Origin: Dipteris shenzhenensis
Lineage: Eukaryota; Polypodiophyta; Polypodiopsida; Gleicheniales
Assembly (NCBI GenBank): GCA_047967505.1
Contig: CM106539.1
DNA length: 64,000 nucleotides
Direction: 5' to 3' (one strand)
In this document: positions 20,940-32,145 of the stretch, in pieces
Numbering within the stretch: the first letter of the stretch is position 1
How the letters are laid out: every line of letters begins with the position of its first letter
The notes under the pieces: generated by a model
Told to the model about the DNA's origin: nothing
The model's database searches: none
What the model saw: only the letters and a program-made list of their open reading frames with translations
Translations under genes and position numbers: made by a program

Positions 20940-21225
20940 CCCTTACACTCCCATTGTTTCAACCGTCATTGACCACTGAATATCCTGATGGTAGTAAATG
21001 GTCACATTCAAGTTAGCTGTCATCACTAAATTTATCCTTGTCCATCAGCTTCTCCTTTCGAGAAAATGACTGTAGTGCTAGATTCATGTTGTATCCTCCC
21101 TCCCGCTCACTCCCATTATCCCAGCCCCTGATGCACCATTGAATTACCAGATGATAGGAGATGGTCACATTCAAGGTGGCTGTCATTAGTCTCCCTGTCC
21201 ACCAGCTTCCCTTTGGAGGACATCC
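20940..21225 (+). repeat. Two tandem ~163-bp units at the 5' end of LINE L0
   Basis: The words cactcccatt, atggtcacattcaag and tccaccagcttc/tccatcagcttc recur at a ~163-bp offset (20946 and 21109). Position just ahead of ORF1-like sequence suggests 5' UTR monomers, which act as promoters in some LINEs; that role is inferred. Confidence 0.6.
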
Positions 21226-23346
21226 TGAGACTCCCGAGGGTGAGGTACTTTGACCTCCCAGCAAACCCACCAGTGGCAGAGGCAGAGTTCTTAGGCTTTT
21301 GCACCATGTCAGGCCTCAGGGGAGGCCACAGCTCCAGCTCCTCCCATCCCCTCACTCCCCCCCTCCCTCCACTCTCCTCCGCACAGCCACCCCCTCCTGC
21401 TGCAGCTTCCTCCTCCTCTCCTCCCCACCCTTTCGAAGTCTAAACCTCCTAAAACAACTAAGCCTTCAGGCAAAGGCAAGGTAGAGACTTTCTCCTCTCA
21501 GCCTCAGGAATCTTCTTCACAGTCAGAGCCCGGCAGTCTCCCAATGCAAGACACAGCTCCTATGGAGCAAGCAGAGGCAGATGGTCTGTTTTCTCAACTT
21601 CCTGGTCCGAGGCCTCGACCTGGACAGCCCTCCCGAGTGAGTTCTAAAGGCTTGGTCACTGGAATGACCTTGATGTTTAGGATGATTACCCCCACGCCTT
21701 GGAGGTGACGGTAGTGATCTTGTAGCCCTAGAAAGGGGATCCATTGGGGTGATTGGCTCCTCCACCAACCCCTTTTGGGGCTTCAACTTCACCGCTCCAG
21801 GAGAGGACAAGTGGACTCCAGTATGATTCGATCTCATGATGAGGGATCAGATGTTCCATATGATGGGTGGCTGGCACCCTAGGGTAGGGAGTTGTGGATT
21901 ACTCATGGGGACAAGGCTATCTATCAACTGGGTTTCTCACCGTTATGCATACGCGTAGTAGCGATGCTTCAGGTGGGGCTAGAGGTTCATCTCTCTCAGG
22001 CCACTCGGTGAACATTACCGCAATGTGCTCATAGGCCTTATAAGGGAAAGTGTTCCCTTCATGATGCAAAGGGCCCAGAAGGTAGGCATTGAGCCAATCA
22101 TGCCTCTAACGCACAATCGCACGAACGAGGGTTAATCCCCTTGCGAAGTCACATAAATCCATAGTTGTTGTGCAGGCTCCCACCCACAAGAGGACCTCTA
22201 TCCCCTCCCCCTTTCCCCATGAGTTGGATCATAATTAGTTGGAACGTGCACGGGCTCCATGATCGTACGTGGCAACGACCACCATAGTTGATACTCTGCC
22301 AGGAGTTGCAAAGGGAAGTGGTAGGATGGGCAGCTGATTTTCTATTGATTCAGGAGCATACGTTATCAGCATCTTCTGGGGAGGGCCGCAGAGTTTCTGT
22401 TCCCTGCAATAGGCAAGAGTTGGAGGAGTGGCCCCCATATGTTTTTTATCAGGGTGAGCTTATCACACGACAAGCAATTTGGACGGGTCTCCAAGTGGGG
22501 GAGTCCTTTGGATCCTAAACATGTACGCCCCTGCATAAGGCAACACCACCCAGCCTTATGCATGTAGTTCACAAAGTGCCTCACAGCGGTGACTATTGGA
22601 TTGTTGGGCATGATTTCAACAAGCTAGAGTTTAAGAAGGACAAGCAGGGAGGAGCTTCTTTCTCAAAAATGCTCACAGCAGAAGGAGGATGTGCAATACA
22701 CAGTATCTGATATTTGGCAGCGGCCAGAGTATCCTCTCAAGGGCAGCTAGGCTACTTGGGTGGCAGACGTGACCCAGAGGAGCAATAAGGAGCCCTAGGC
22801 CTAGGTCCTTCGTCAAAGGCACAACTGAGAGAGCACTGATATAGGATTTAGCATCCATAGAGTACCTTAGGTGGCCAGATCCACAGTGCCTTAGTCGCAC
22901 AATGGCTCATACACCCGTATAAGAGTGCGAGGCTTGACCTTCAGGCCACGGAGGCCTGATGATCAGACTTAGGATTCAGCACGGGTGATGATGCTCGTTT
23001 CAGTAGCTCCACCCTTACTGTGATTTGTATCAGGTTTTCTTTCAGTCTCATAGACCCATCGGTCTTCCGAAGACTCGAATAAAATTTCTTTCTTTCTTTC
23101 TTTCTTTCTCATTACTCTTCCCAAGCCAAATAGTTCTTCCAGAGCACAGGACCATGTTCAACTAGGACTCAGCTTCAATGGTCAAGCAATGCGAGCGGTC
23201 AGATGCCACAAGAGATCCTTGACAACTATGCAAACTTCGATCGACGGTAGTTTCAATCGAAGCAGGAGCCTTCCCAGATTGTTGCAACCCGAGAGACAAC
23301 ATGGGATCTCTTTCCTTCATTGGTCCTTCCGAGCTTAAGCAGGCAG
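20940..23346 (+). pseudogene. Old LINE L0, 5' part (UTR, ORF1, endonuclease)
   Basis: Plus-strand, heavily decayed LINE. ORF1-like Pro/Ser-rich sequence runs from 21213 to ~22200 with stops and frameshifts. The endonuclease begins at the ATG at 22219 (IISWNVHGL, then LLIQEH, then VGHDFNK), the N, E and D-x-N motifs of APE-type LINE nucleases. Between ~22690 and 23110 an unrelated segment ends in AATAAAATTTCTTTC and a (TTTC)5 run at 23089-23109, perhaps the tail of a further truncated element. The endonuclease-to-RT linker resumes and is cut at 23346 by the gag-only LTR element; it continues at 32146. Confidence 0.7.
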
Positions 23347-23647
23347 TGTTAGGAAATGGAGTCAATTTGAGTGACTTTTAGTGTGTTCTAGAGTAGTACT
23401 ATACTACTTTATATCCTAGAGTGCCATGTGTCACTATGGGACTTATCCCATATACATTTGACACTTAGAGTGTGTGTGCTTATCCTATAAAGGCATTGTA
23501 CTTTCATTGTCATTTTTATCAAGCCTCATGCCTTCCTTGATCATATAAGTACTTTGCTTGGTTGTATATTTCTTTCTCGCATTATTTCATTTCCATTATG
23601 CTTTCCTAGTCTTGCTTTTCCTTTCCATTCCATGTCTTGCATCTTCA
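23347..23647 (+). repeat. Gag-only element 5' LTR
   Basis: 301 bp, TGTTAGGA...ATCTTCA. Differs from the 3' LTR mainly by a 10-bp extra segment (tatactactt-like, near 23400) and a few substitutions. A TATA-like box TATAAAG lies at 23486-23492. Confidence 0.92.
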
Positions 23648-23649
23648 TT

Positions 23650-23661
23650 TCGTATCAGAGC
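23650..23661 (+). promoter_or_regulatory. Gag-only element primer-binding site
   Basis: TCGTATCAGAGC, one mismatch from the initiator Met-tRNA site, two bases after the LTR. Confidence 0.8.
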
Positions 23662-23829
23662 TATATGATTTCATGATGTTGAGATGAATCCTCAACACTT
23701 TCCCTCAAGATCAACATCATGAAGTAGGCGTTCCCTCAAGATGATGATTATGGGGACTCGAAAAAGGACTGATATTACATTCAAAAAAGGACTGATATTA
23801 CATTCCATCACACTCCTTTAATGGGAATG

Positions 23830-24175
23830 TCCTTCCTCTGAGTCAAACCAAGAGTTGTCGGTGCTTCTCGAAAAGCTCTTTCCCAAGTGATTTGGTAAAG
23901 ATGTCTATAATATTATCTTTGCTATGATAATGTTACAATGTGATGTCACTAAGTAATCCTCTTTCTCTGATGAAGTGCTTTCTGACATCAATGTGCTTTG
24001 TCCTGGAGTGAGATACTTGATTCTTGGCTAATGCTTGAGCCGATTAATTATCATGTAGCATATTGTTGTTGGCTTTTACTCATCAAAGTAATCTATTTCT
24101 GACAATAGTCTTTAGAACCATATAGCCTCACATGCACTTGTTGTGAGTGCCCTATATTATGCTTTTGTTGAAGAC
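23830..24175 (-). pseudogene. Antisense Ty1/copia RNase H fragment in the leader
   Basis: Read on the minus strand this encodes the C-terminal end of copia pol. YRALTTSACEAIW is followed after a decayed part by SHSRTKHIDVRKHFIRE and then DNIIDIFTKSLGKE. These are the last RNase H motifs of copia. Several stops are present. It lies between the primer-binding site and gag of the gag-only element, in the opposite orientation. A 23-bp tandem duplication lies just to its left (~23758-23803). Confidence 0.85.
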
Positions 24176-24583
24176 AAAGAACCAATTGGCTGCTTCTCCA
24201 ATTTCATCTTGAGCTCTACTCTCTCCACCTTGAGCCTCACCAACAATGGCAACTCAACTCAAGGCTCGTGGCAACTCCAATGGTGTGAGGCAACTCAGCT
24301 CCAATGATTCGTGGCAGCCCCATGCTTCGCTCCTAGGCGCCATTCTCTTGGCCTAGTGTCCAGCTCGCAGCTTGCAGCAAGCCCGCCATGCTACCTGCTT
24401 CTCTATCCGTACGAACAGCCGTACAACAGTACGGACTGTTGCGCCATACTCTCTGCCCATACAGCCTGCCCGCTCCTCTTCTCTACTCGCTGCTGTTCTA
24501 ACCGCCATTTCTTCCTCTCCTACATCTCCATTGTGCCTGCCATTTCTCCCATTTCTTCCTCTGGCTTTGCTTTCCACCAACTC

Positions 24584-25451
24584 TCTCCTTGTGGACAAAT
24601 TCAAGGGGGATGGATTTCCCACATGGCAAACAAAAGTGCAACTCCTTCTCATGAAGGAGAATGTTTAGGATGCCATCGAAGATGATGAAGCACTTGAGGC
24701 ATCAACAGAGCCTCAAACACGAAAGATTTGGAAGCAACACCATTCGAGGGCCATCGCAATCATTGGGTTTTGCCTAGATGGTTCATTGATTCATCACATC
24801 GACTTCAAGTCCAAGGCAAAGGAGATTTGGGCACACCTCGAGAATATATTTGGTAACAAGATCACCAACTCCAAGGTATTTCTGAAAATGCAATTTTATA
24901 AGCTGAAAATGAAAGAGTCTGATACTTTGAGTGTGCATATAGCAAAAATTCAATCTTTAGTTCAACAACTCCCCAATTTGAAGTGTTGCCCGGATGACGA
25001 GGACAAAATGGCTGTCCTGATGACAAGTATGGAAGGGATTTCTCGCTTTGAGAATGCCCTTGAAGTACTTCGCATTGCATCAACTACATTCGAAGATATG
25101 GTGTCTCTTTTGCTTGAAAAGGATTGCTGCAATAAAGAATCTCCATCCTATTCAACGGATACTACACAGGCACTTGCCTCCACCATCAAATGGAGACCTA
25201 GGCCATCGACTCCACCAGCACGAGGAAAGACATTCAAGCCATTCAAGTGCACTTACTACAACAAGCTCGGTCATACAGAGGACAAGTGTTATCAGAAGCT
25301 TGCTCAACAACAATCGAAGGATCATGCCAGTTGGGTGGCATCTGCCACTAGTGATGATGCAGACAAAGATGACCCGCCGACACAGGATCATGCTCTTACA
25401 ATCTATCTCCCACATCTAGAGGATGATGGAGATCATGATTTTGATTTCTAA
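24584..25451 (+). pseudogene. Copia-type gag (UBN2-like) with one amber stop
   Basis: Reads FKGDGFPTWQTKVQLLL, typical of the copia gag start, then TAG at 24666-24668, then 260 codons in the same frame to 25451 including KAKEIWAHLENIFG and LSVHIAKIQSLVQQL. A decayed zinc knuckle follows (C-T-Y-Y...H...C; the second Cys is Tyr), then an acidic tail. It packages RNA in functional relatives. The upstream part of the frame extends to ~24372, but its sequence is low-complexity. The true ATG is not certain. Confidence 0.8.
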
Positions 25452-25637
25452 AGCATAATATATTTGGGCACTCTACCCTGGGGGTATTTCCCAAAAATGA
25501 ATGCAATAAATCATGTGTTGAGTCAATAAAGGTCCTCTGCCTTGGATAGTCCTCCGAAAACGATATATTTCTTTTATATTTTTGGGGTGTGGCTCCATGT
25601 TCCTCATTAGTCTTTGGAGCCAGGTGGGGATGTACTG
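25452..25637 (+). other. Gag-only element, 3' region before copia insertion
   Basis: Non-coding sequence after the gag stop. It ends with TACTG at 25633-25637, the left copy of the copia target-site duplication. Confidence 0.7.
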
Positions 25638-25874
25638 TGTTGGGGTAAAGGCATTATGGCCACCCCAGTACAGTTAGTACACTTAAGTACAGTTAGTACT
25701 TTTATTGCTAAGTACACTAAGTACGGTGTACTTAGTGTTGTAACCTTATCCATTGATATAAAAGGTTGACTGTGTGTGCTTGGGGAGGTACACACATACT
25801 TCATTATCCCCACACTCTTGTGTCTACTGTGTGTGTCGGTGTGCTCTCTCTTTCTCTCTCACTCCCACCTCTCA
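25638..25874 (+). repeat. Copia 5' LTR
   Basis: 237 bp. TATAAAA at 25757-25763 is a likely TATA box. Upstream of it, acagttagtac occurs twice 23 bp apart, and CACTAAGTAC-GGT-GTACTTAGTG (25714-25736) is a perfect 10-bp palindrome. These sit where U3 enhancer elements are expected. Confidence 0.92.
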
Positions 25875-25876
25875 AC

Positions 25877-25888
25877 TGGTATCAGAGC
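25877..25888 (+). promoter_or_regulatory. Copia primer-binding site
   Basis: TGGTATCAGAGC two bases after the LTR; initiator Met-tRNA type. Confidence 0.9.
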
Positions 25889-25914
25889 CTGAGCTTGCAC
25901 CTCTCCCTCCCATT

Positions 25915-26275
25915 CGTCCAGCAGCAGCAGCATCGTGTTGTGGATCTCGCCAGCATCAGCGCCTTCAAGTAGTAGCAGCAGCAGCCTAAGCTGCTGCATT
26001 TCGCCGCCAGCAGCAGCGAGCTGCTGCTTCAGTAGGGCCGGCAGCAGCCAGTGCTGCCAGCGCCAGCAGGCAGCAAAGCCAGCCAGCGCCAGCAAATGCA
26101 GCCAGCGTCGCCCAGCCAGGCGACGCCAGCTAGCAGCGCCGCCAAGTCGCCAGCCAGGCGACGCCTTCAGCAGCCCGCCATCAGCTCGCCACGCAGGCGA
26201 GCAACCCGCTAGCAGCCCGCCAGGCCTACGAGCTCCCGCCAGGAGTTCGCCAACTGCTCCGGCAGCGTTATAGGT
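25915..26275 (+). other. GC-rich CAG/CCAGC-repeat leader of the copia element
   Basis: About 360 bp made almost wholly of GCAGC/GCCAGC words, far richer in G+C than its surroundings. It is open in a plus-strand frame (25935-26273) and a minus-strand frame (25859-26296), as expected of such composition. It has inverted segments (aagctgctg / cagcagc) that could fold. It lies in a 1.26-kb leader between the primer-binding site and gag. Confidence 0.75.
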
Positions 26276-27146
26276 ACAGGTGCAGTCTTCGAGCATTACT
26301 GGTCAAATGCAAGTACAGTGAGCAGATAACAGTCTATGCCTACTGTGTGAGGAAATCCTCAACATTGAATTGCAGAATCAAGGGGCTTTTGTAGCCAGTG
26401 CCAAGTATTGGCTTGTATACGCACGCATTGCGTTTATCCTCCTATTTGGAGTTGATTCTTGCAGGATTCGTATGCTTTTGTTGACCTACGGGACAGTGGA
26501 AGATGCATTGAGCACTACATTGTAGACTTGAGCACTAAATGTGCCAATCAAATTGGGGGTTTTGCAATTGGATGCATATCAGTGCTGGGGGAAGCAATTA
26601 AATGCCTTACAGTGGTCAGTGAAGCGGTAAATGCACTCAAATCCTGAGAATTTTTCCTCCAGTCAAGGGGCTTTTGCCTAAGTCCTACTCTAAACTGTGT
26701 TATACAGTTTTAGTGGTATCTTGAAGCTTGAAGTTGACAGGTTTGAACAGTCAAATAGTCATTTACTGATTCTGTACTTTCTGGTACAGTCAGGTACTGT
26801 TCTGTGTCAACTGTGGGGCTGATTACAATCACTATACAGAAGTACAGAGTGCAAAATACACTGCTGTTTTTCACTGTAATTGCAGGGCAGATGCTGCTTT
26901 AATATCAGAGTACTGCTGATTGTACAACAGTGCATTTAATGATGCAAACAGAGTTGCTGTTCGGAAACTGCAGCAAGCAATAAACAGTTATAATTCTCTG
27001 TTTAAGTGGGAGAAACAGTTGCAGGTGCAGTTCCTGTTGTTCCGCTGCAGGAATTAAATTTTTTGAGCACAGTTCAAGTGCCTGTGTGCACTTGGTTTGC
27101 AGGGAGTCAGGCACCCAAGTGTGGGTTATATTTCCTGCTGATTGTA

Positions 27147-30100
27147 ATGGCTTCATCCTCGGAGTCCTCTCTTCTTAATATTAAGAAGTTGCAGGGTGCT
27201 GCTAACTACCCGATGTGGAAAAAGATGGTCCTGAATGTGCTAATCCTCAGGCAGTTTCATGCTCCTATTGTACACAAAGGTGTGAAGCCCACTGGCACAT
27301 CTGATGATGCTTGGGCACTGGCCGATCTGTCGGCAAAGTCCATAATTGAATTGTCACTCCATGAGAGTGTTGTTTGGAATGTGGACGGTGAAAAAACAGC
27401 CTGGGGTGTGTGGAAAAAGCTACAGGACACATATGAGCAGCAAAGTGTAGCCACAAAGATATATTGGTTGCGCAAGTTCTTCAATCTGAAGATGAAGGAA
27501 GGGACCTCCATGGATGCACATCTCAATGAGTTTAATTCAATTGTTACTCAGTTTGCGAATCAGAAGTACGTGGTGGATGAGGAAACCAAGGGTATGGCAC
27601 TCTTGATCTCTCTTCCTGAGAGTTGGGATACGTTCACCACAGCTGTGACAAATGCAAACACTTTCATAAGTTTTGCAGACATCACAGGGCTGATTTTGCA
27701 AGAAGAGTAGAAGCTGAAAGCTCAAGATGCAGTAAAGCCTAACAATGCCTTGAATGCAAGGGGGAGAAGTCAGCAAAGAGGCAAATCCCAGGAAAGGGGA
27801 AAAGGCAGGAGCAAGTCCCGCTCCAACAAAGATGTTGAGTGCTACTACTGTGGCAAAAGGGGACATACCAAAAAGCAGTGCTTTAAACTGAAAAATGATA
27901 AGAGAGACAAAGCCAAGGACACTGATGCGTCAGATGCAAAGGCAATTGTACCAGTAAGAAAGAGTAGTGTGAAGATTGAAGAGCTTCATTCTACACACGG
28001 TTATGACAGTGAGGGAGAGGTTCTATTTCTCTCTACTTTGGATGCTCATTCTCTCCATGCAGGCGATTTTGCAGACATGCACTCTTGGATCATTGACTCA
28101 GGTGCCTCATTCCATGTTACACCTTACAGAGAGTTGTTTGTCAGGTATGCAACAGGCAGTAATGGAGTCGTGTTTCTAGGGGATAATCATGCATGCAGTA
28201 TTGTCGGTGTTGGAGATGTCAGGCTTGTATTTGCTGATGGTACTCAACTTATGCTCCACAATGTCAGGCATGTACCCGAAGTCAAGAAAATTTTGATTTC
28301 TACTGGCATGTTGGATGACGAAGGTTTTGTGACCAGCTTTGGTCATGGTTTCTGGAAGGTCACCAAAGGTTCCCTGGTTGTTGCCAGAGGTCCTAAGGTT
28401 GACACGATGTATACCCTTCATGCTAAAGTATGTAATCATACTGATATTCATGCCACCCAGCTGCCGAATATTTCTATGTGGCATAGCCGGTTGGGACATA
28501 TGAGCATAAGTGAAATGGAGCAATTGGCTCGCCTTGGCTACTTACCGTCTCTGAAATTTTCTGATTTAAAGTTTTGTGAGCACTGCATATATGGTAGACA
28601 ATTATAGTGTCCTCATAAGAGGAGATTAGGACATAAAGATGCTCAGCTTGAGCTTGTGCATACAAATGTGTGTGAGATGCCTAGTCCTTCACTTGGAGGT
28701 GCACGGTACTGTGTCACATTTATAGATGATTCCACACGGAAGGTGTGGGCGTATCCTCTTCGATTGAAGAGTGATGTCTTTCCAGTGTTCCAGAAATGGC
28801 TTGCTTTGGTTGAGAACCAAACAGGCAGAACATTGAAGGCTTTGCGGTCAGATAACGGTGGGGAGTATATATCTAATGCATTCAATGCATTTTGTGATGC
28901 TAGAGGTATTAAAAGGGAACTCCCTGCTCCTTACAGTCCAGCGCAGAATGGCACTGCAGAGCGTATGAACAGAACCATACAGGAAAAGTCCCGCTCTATG
29001 ATGTCACATGCTGCTTTATCTTATGGATTTTGGGCTGAGGCTGTAAAAACAGCAGTACACCTCATCAATAGGTCACCAAATAAAAGACTGGATGGTAGAG
29101 TACCAGAGGAGCTTTGGACAGGAAAACCTCCTTCCTATAAGCACTTGAGGGTCTTTGGCTGCACTGCGTACGTGCATATACGCAGAGAAGATCGCAGCAA
29201 GCTTGATCCTAAGTCTCTTAAATGCATTTTTCTTGGATATGGTGACAGTGGTGAGATGGGTTACTGCCTATGGGATCCTGTGAATAAGAAGCTTATACGC
29301 AGCAATGATGTCTTATTTGATGAGTCATGCATGTTTAAGGCAGTAGATAAGCCTTCTGATGCTTCAGAGGTTGACATTGATGACTCGGGACATCCTGTAC
29401 AATTCAGGCAGGCTGCAGATCAGCCACAACAGCAGCGTAATCAGCCAATGCATGATGCTGCAGCAGGTCCAAATGGACAGCCCGCAGTGGCGGAAGATGT
29501 CCTACAGGATATACCACCTTTGGAAGATCTCCCAGGCATAATTCTGCAGCCTGATCTACTGGAACAGCCACCTGTTTTAGGTGAGCAGCAGGCTGGACAG
29601 CAAGACCAATGGGTCCGAAGGTCCACTCGACAAACGAGGCAGCCAGACAGATTTGTTCCAGGGGCAGATTTTATTATGCTTACAGACTGTGGAGAACCTT
29701 CCTGTTACAAGGAAGCCATGCAAATGCATGATAAAATGCTATGGGAACTAGCCATGAAGTCTGAAATGGACAGTCTCCATAAAAATGGTACTTGGGAATT
29801 GGTGCAGTTGCCTAAGGGCATGAAAGTACTACCATGCAAGTGGGTGTATAGATTGAAAGTCACACTTGGAGCTAAGCCAAGGTATAAAGCAAGGTTGGTT
29901 GCCAAGGGCTTTAAGCAGGAGTATGGTGTCGACTTTGATGAGATCTTTTCTCCAGTGGTTAAGATGACCACACTCAGGATTGTACTTGCTTTGGTTGCAT
30001 GTGAGGATTTGGAATTATGCCAAATGGATGTGAAGACAGCTTTTCTTCACGGTGATCTTCATGAGGAGATCTACATGCAGCAGCCAGAGGGATTTGCAGT

Positions 30101-31235
30101 CAAGGGCAAGGAGTCACTTGTATGCAAGCTTAAGAAGAGCCTTTATGGGCTGAAACAGGCACCAAGGGAATGGTATAAGAAATTTGATACCTTCATGAAG
30201 TCCCAAGGTTTTAGGAGAAGTGATGTCGATCACTGCTTATATACCAAAAGGGCTGCAAATGGCAGCTTAATCATTCTCATTTTATATGTGGATGACATGC
30301 TTATTGCTGGTAAGGCTCGTAAGGAGCTTAATGACATTAAGAAGAGATTGCATGAGGCCTTTGATATGAAGGACCTTGGTGATGCAAATCACATACTGGG
30401 CATGCGGATATAGAGAGACAGGGGACAGCGTTTGTTGTATTTGTCTCAGACCGAGTATATTGGCAAAGTATTGCACAGGTTTCATATGGAGAGGGGAAGA
30501 CTCTTAGTTCTCCATTCCCTCCATATGTGAAACTCAGTGCAATGGATAGCCCACAGTCAGATGCTGATAGGGCTGAAATGGCCAAGATTCCGTATGCTTC
30601 AGCTTGTGGCAGTCTCATGTATGCCATGGTTGCTACCAGACCTGATATTGCGTTTGCAGTGGGAGTGGTTAGCAGGTATATGGCAAATCCAAGCAAGAAG
30701 CATTGGAATGTAGTGAAAGGTATCATGAGATACCTGAAGGGCACACAGGAGTTGTGCATATGCTTTGGCAAGCAGGATGCAAAGGTGCATGGTTATGTGG
30801 ATTCAGATTATGCTGGTCATCCAGATAACCGGAAGTCTACTGCCGGTTATGTTTATACATTCACCGGAGGTGCAGTGTCATGGGTATCAAGGCTGCAGCA
30901 GTGCACAGCCTTGTCTACCACGGTATATTGCAGCCACAGAGGCATGCAAGGAAGCCTTATGGCTATCTCGGCTAGTGGGAGACTTGGGCATTACAGGTGA
31001 TATTCCATTGTTGCATTGTGACAGTCAAAGTGCTATTCAGTTGGGACACAATCCTGTCTTTCATGCAAAGACAAAGCACATTGATGTGAAGTATCACTTC
31101 ATCAGAGAGGTGATAGATGATAAGCTGATTCAGCTTGTCAAGATTCACACGGATGACAATCCAGCAGATTTGTTGACAAAAGGCTTGCCTGCAGAGCGGT
31201 TTGCACACTGCCGACAGTTAATGGGTATAGGTTGA
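27147..31235 (+). pseudogene. Copia gag-pol polyprotein, broken
   Basis: ATG at 27147 (MASSSES). Gag runs to TAG at 27708. The zinc knuckle CYYCGKRGHTKKQC lies at ~27840-27881 and the protease WIIDSGAS has its Asp at 28095. The GAG-pre-integrase domain (WHSRLGHMS) lies at ~28480, with TAG at 28605. Integrase starts at ~28656 (FIDDS, LRSDNGGEY, NGTAERMNRT). RT has CQMDVKTAFLHGDL, and YVDD at 30285-30296. TAG lies at 30411, a frameshift at ~30480-30526 and another at ~30905-30930. RNase H ends with TKHIDVKYHFIRE and ADLLTKGLP at 31235. All catalytic residues seen are intact; only the frame is broken. Confidence 0.93.
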
Positions 31236-31324
31236 GCCTCATTTGGCCATGTACTCCATTGTGTATATGCTGTATTTTTCTCATTTATTTTTACTTGAGG
31301 GCATATTGCCTTTAAGTGGGAGGT

Positions 31325-31561
31325 TGTTGGGGTAAAGACATTATGGCCACCCCAGTACAGTTAGTACACTTAAGTACAGTTAGTACTTTTATTGCTAAGT
31401 ACACTAAGTACGGTGTACTTAGTGTTGTAACCTTATCCATTGATATAAAAGGTTGACTGTGTGTGCTTGGGGAGGTACACACATACTTCATTATCCCCAC
31501 ACTCTTGTGTCTACTGTGTGTGTCCGTGTGCTCTCTCTTTCTCTCTCACTCCCACCTCTCA
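31325..31561 (+). repeat. Copia 3' LTR
   Basis: 237 bp, two differences from the 5' LTR (near 31336 and 31525). Preceded by the purine tract aagtgggaggt. TATAAAA lies at 31444-31450. Confidence 0.92.
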
Positions 31562-31849
31562 TACTATGGGAGCCATGTGTTTTTGGCTTTGATAGATGTA
31601 TTTGTTGGTGCATTGGTCTCCTAGACCTCTGAGTTGATCATACATCCATGCATGCTGAGCCTCTAAGCCATGCTAGATGAGATTTCTATGTTATGCTCAC
31701 TAGCCTCTGAGCCATCCTCACTTGTCTCTGAGATTGTGTGGGAGCCATGTCTAGTTCTAGACCGGCATGCACAGTTTTGATGACCATCATTGTCATGTTC
31801 TGTTCTTGGTTCCATTCCAGTAGTCCCTCACCTTTCCTCCATGGGGGGG
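31562..31849 (+). other. Gag-only element 3' region and purine tract
   Basis: Non-coding, with recurring 'ctctgagcc' words. It ends in ATGGGGGGG (31841-31849), the polypurine tract next to the 3' LTR. Confidence 0.75.
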
Positions 31850-32140
31850 TGTTAGGAAATGGAGTCAATTTGAGTGACTTTTAGTGTGTTCTAGAGTAGT
31901 ACTATATCCTAGAGTGCCATGTGTCACTATGGGACTAATGACATATACATTTGACACTTAGAGTGTGTGTGCCTATCCTATAAAGGCATTGTACTTTCAT
32001 TGTCATTTTTATCAAGCCTCGTGCCTTCCTTGATCATGTAAGTACTTTGCTTGGTTGTATATTTCTTTCTCACATTATTTCATTTCCATTATGCTTTCCT
32101 AGTCTTGCTTTTCTTTTCCATTCCATGTCTTGCATCTTCA
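31850..32140 (+). repeat. Gag-only element 3' LTR
   Basis: 291 bp, TGTTAGGA...ATCTTCA, followed by GGCAG (32141-32145), the right target-site duplication. Confidence 0.92.
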
Positions 32141-32145
32141 GGCAG

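Larger units (their letters stand above)
25638..31561 (+). mobile_element. Ty1/copia element nested in the gag-only element
   Basis: 5,924-bp element with 237-bp LTRs (TGTTGGGG...CTCTCA) and a target-site duplication TACTG/TACTA (25633-25637, 31562-31566; last base differs). Domain order gag, protease, integrase, RT, RNase H is that of Ty1/copia. The LTRs differ at two sites by eye, so the insertion is young even though the frame is broken by three TAG codons and two frameshifts. It may have been mobilised in trans or decayed quickly. Confidence 0.95.
23347..32140 (+). mobile_element. Gag-only (non-autonomous) copia-type LTR element
   Basis: Bounded by LTRs of 301 and 291 bp and by the 5-bp duplication GGCAG at 23342-23346 and 32141-32145. 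It has a Met-tRNA-like primer-binding site and a purine tract, but between the LTRs only a gag gene: no protease, integrase or RT in sense orientation. It would need pol supplied in trans, like the plant TR-GAG class. It is inserted into LINE L0 and is itself interrupted by the copia element at 25638-31561. Confidence 0.9.

Noticed and set aside
22690-23110. A SINE with a (TTTC)n tail
   Set aside because: The tail looks like one, but no pol III A/B boxes could be identified; left as unassigned sequence within L0.
25859-26296. 145-codon minus-strand and 112-codon plus-strand frames as genes
   Set aside because: Open only because of CAG/GCC repeat composition; no domain, and located in a retrotransposon leader.
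2190-30413. Programmed read-through of TAG in gag-pol
   Set aside because: TAG read-through is used by some retroviruses, but sister copies show sense codons at the testable sites and the stops fall at unrelated places, so mutation is simpler.
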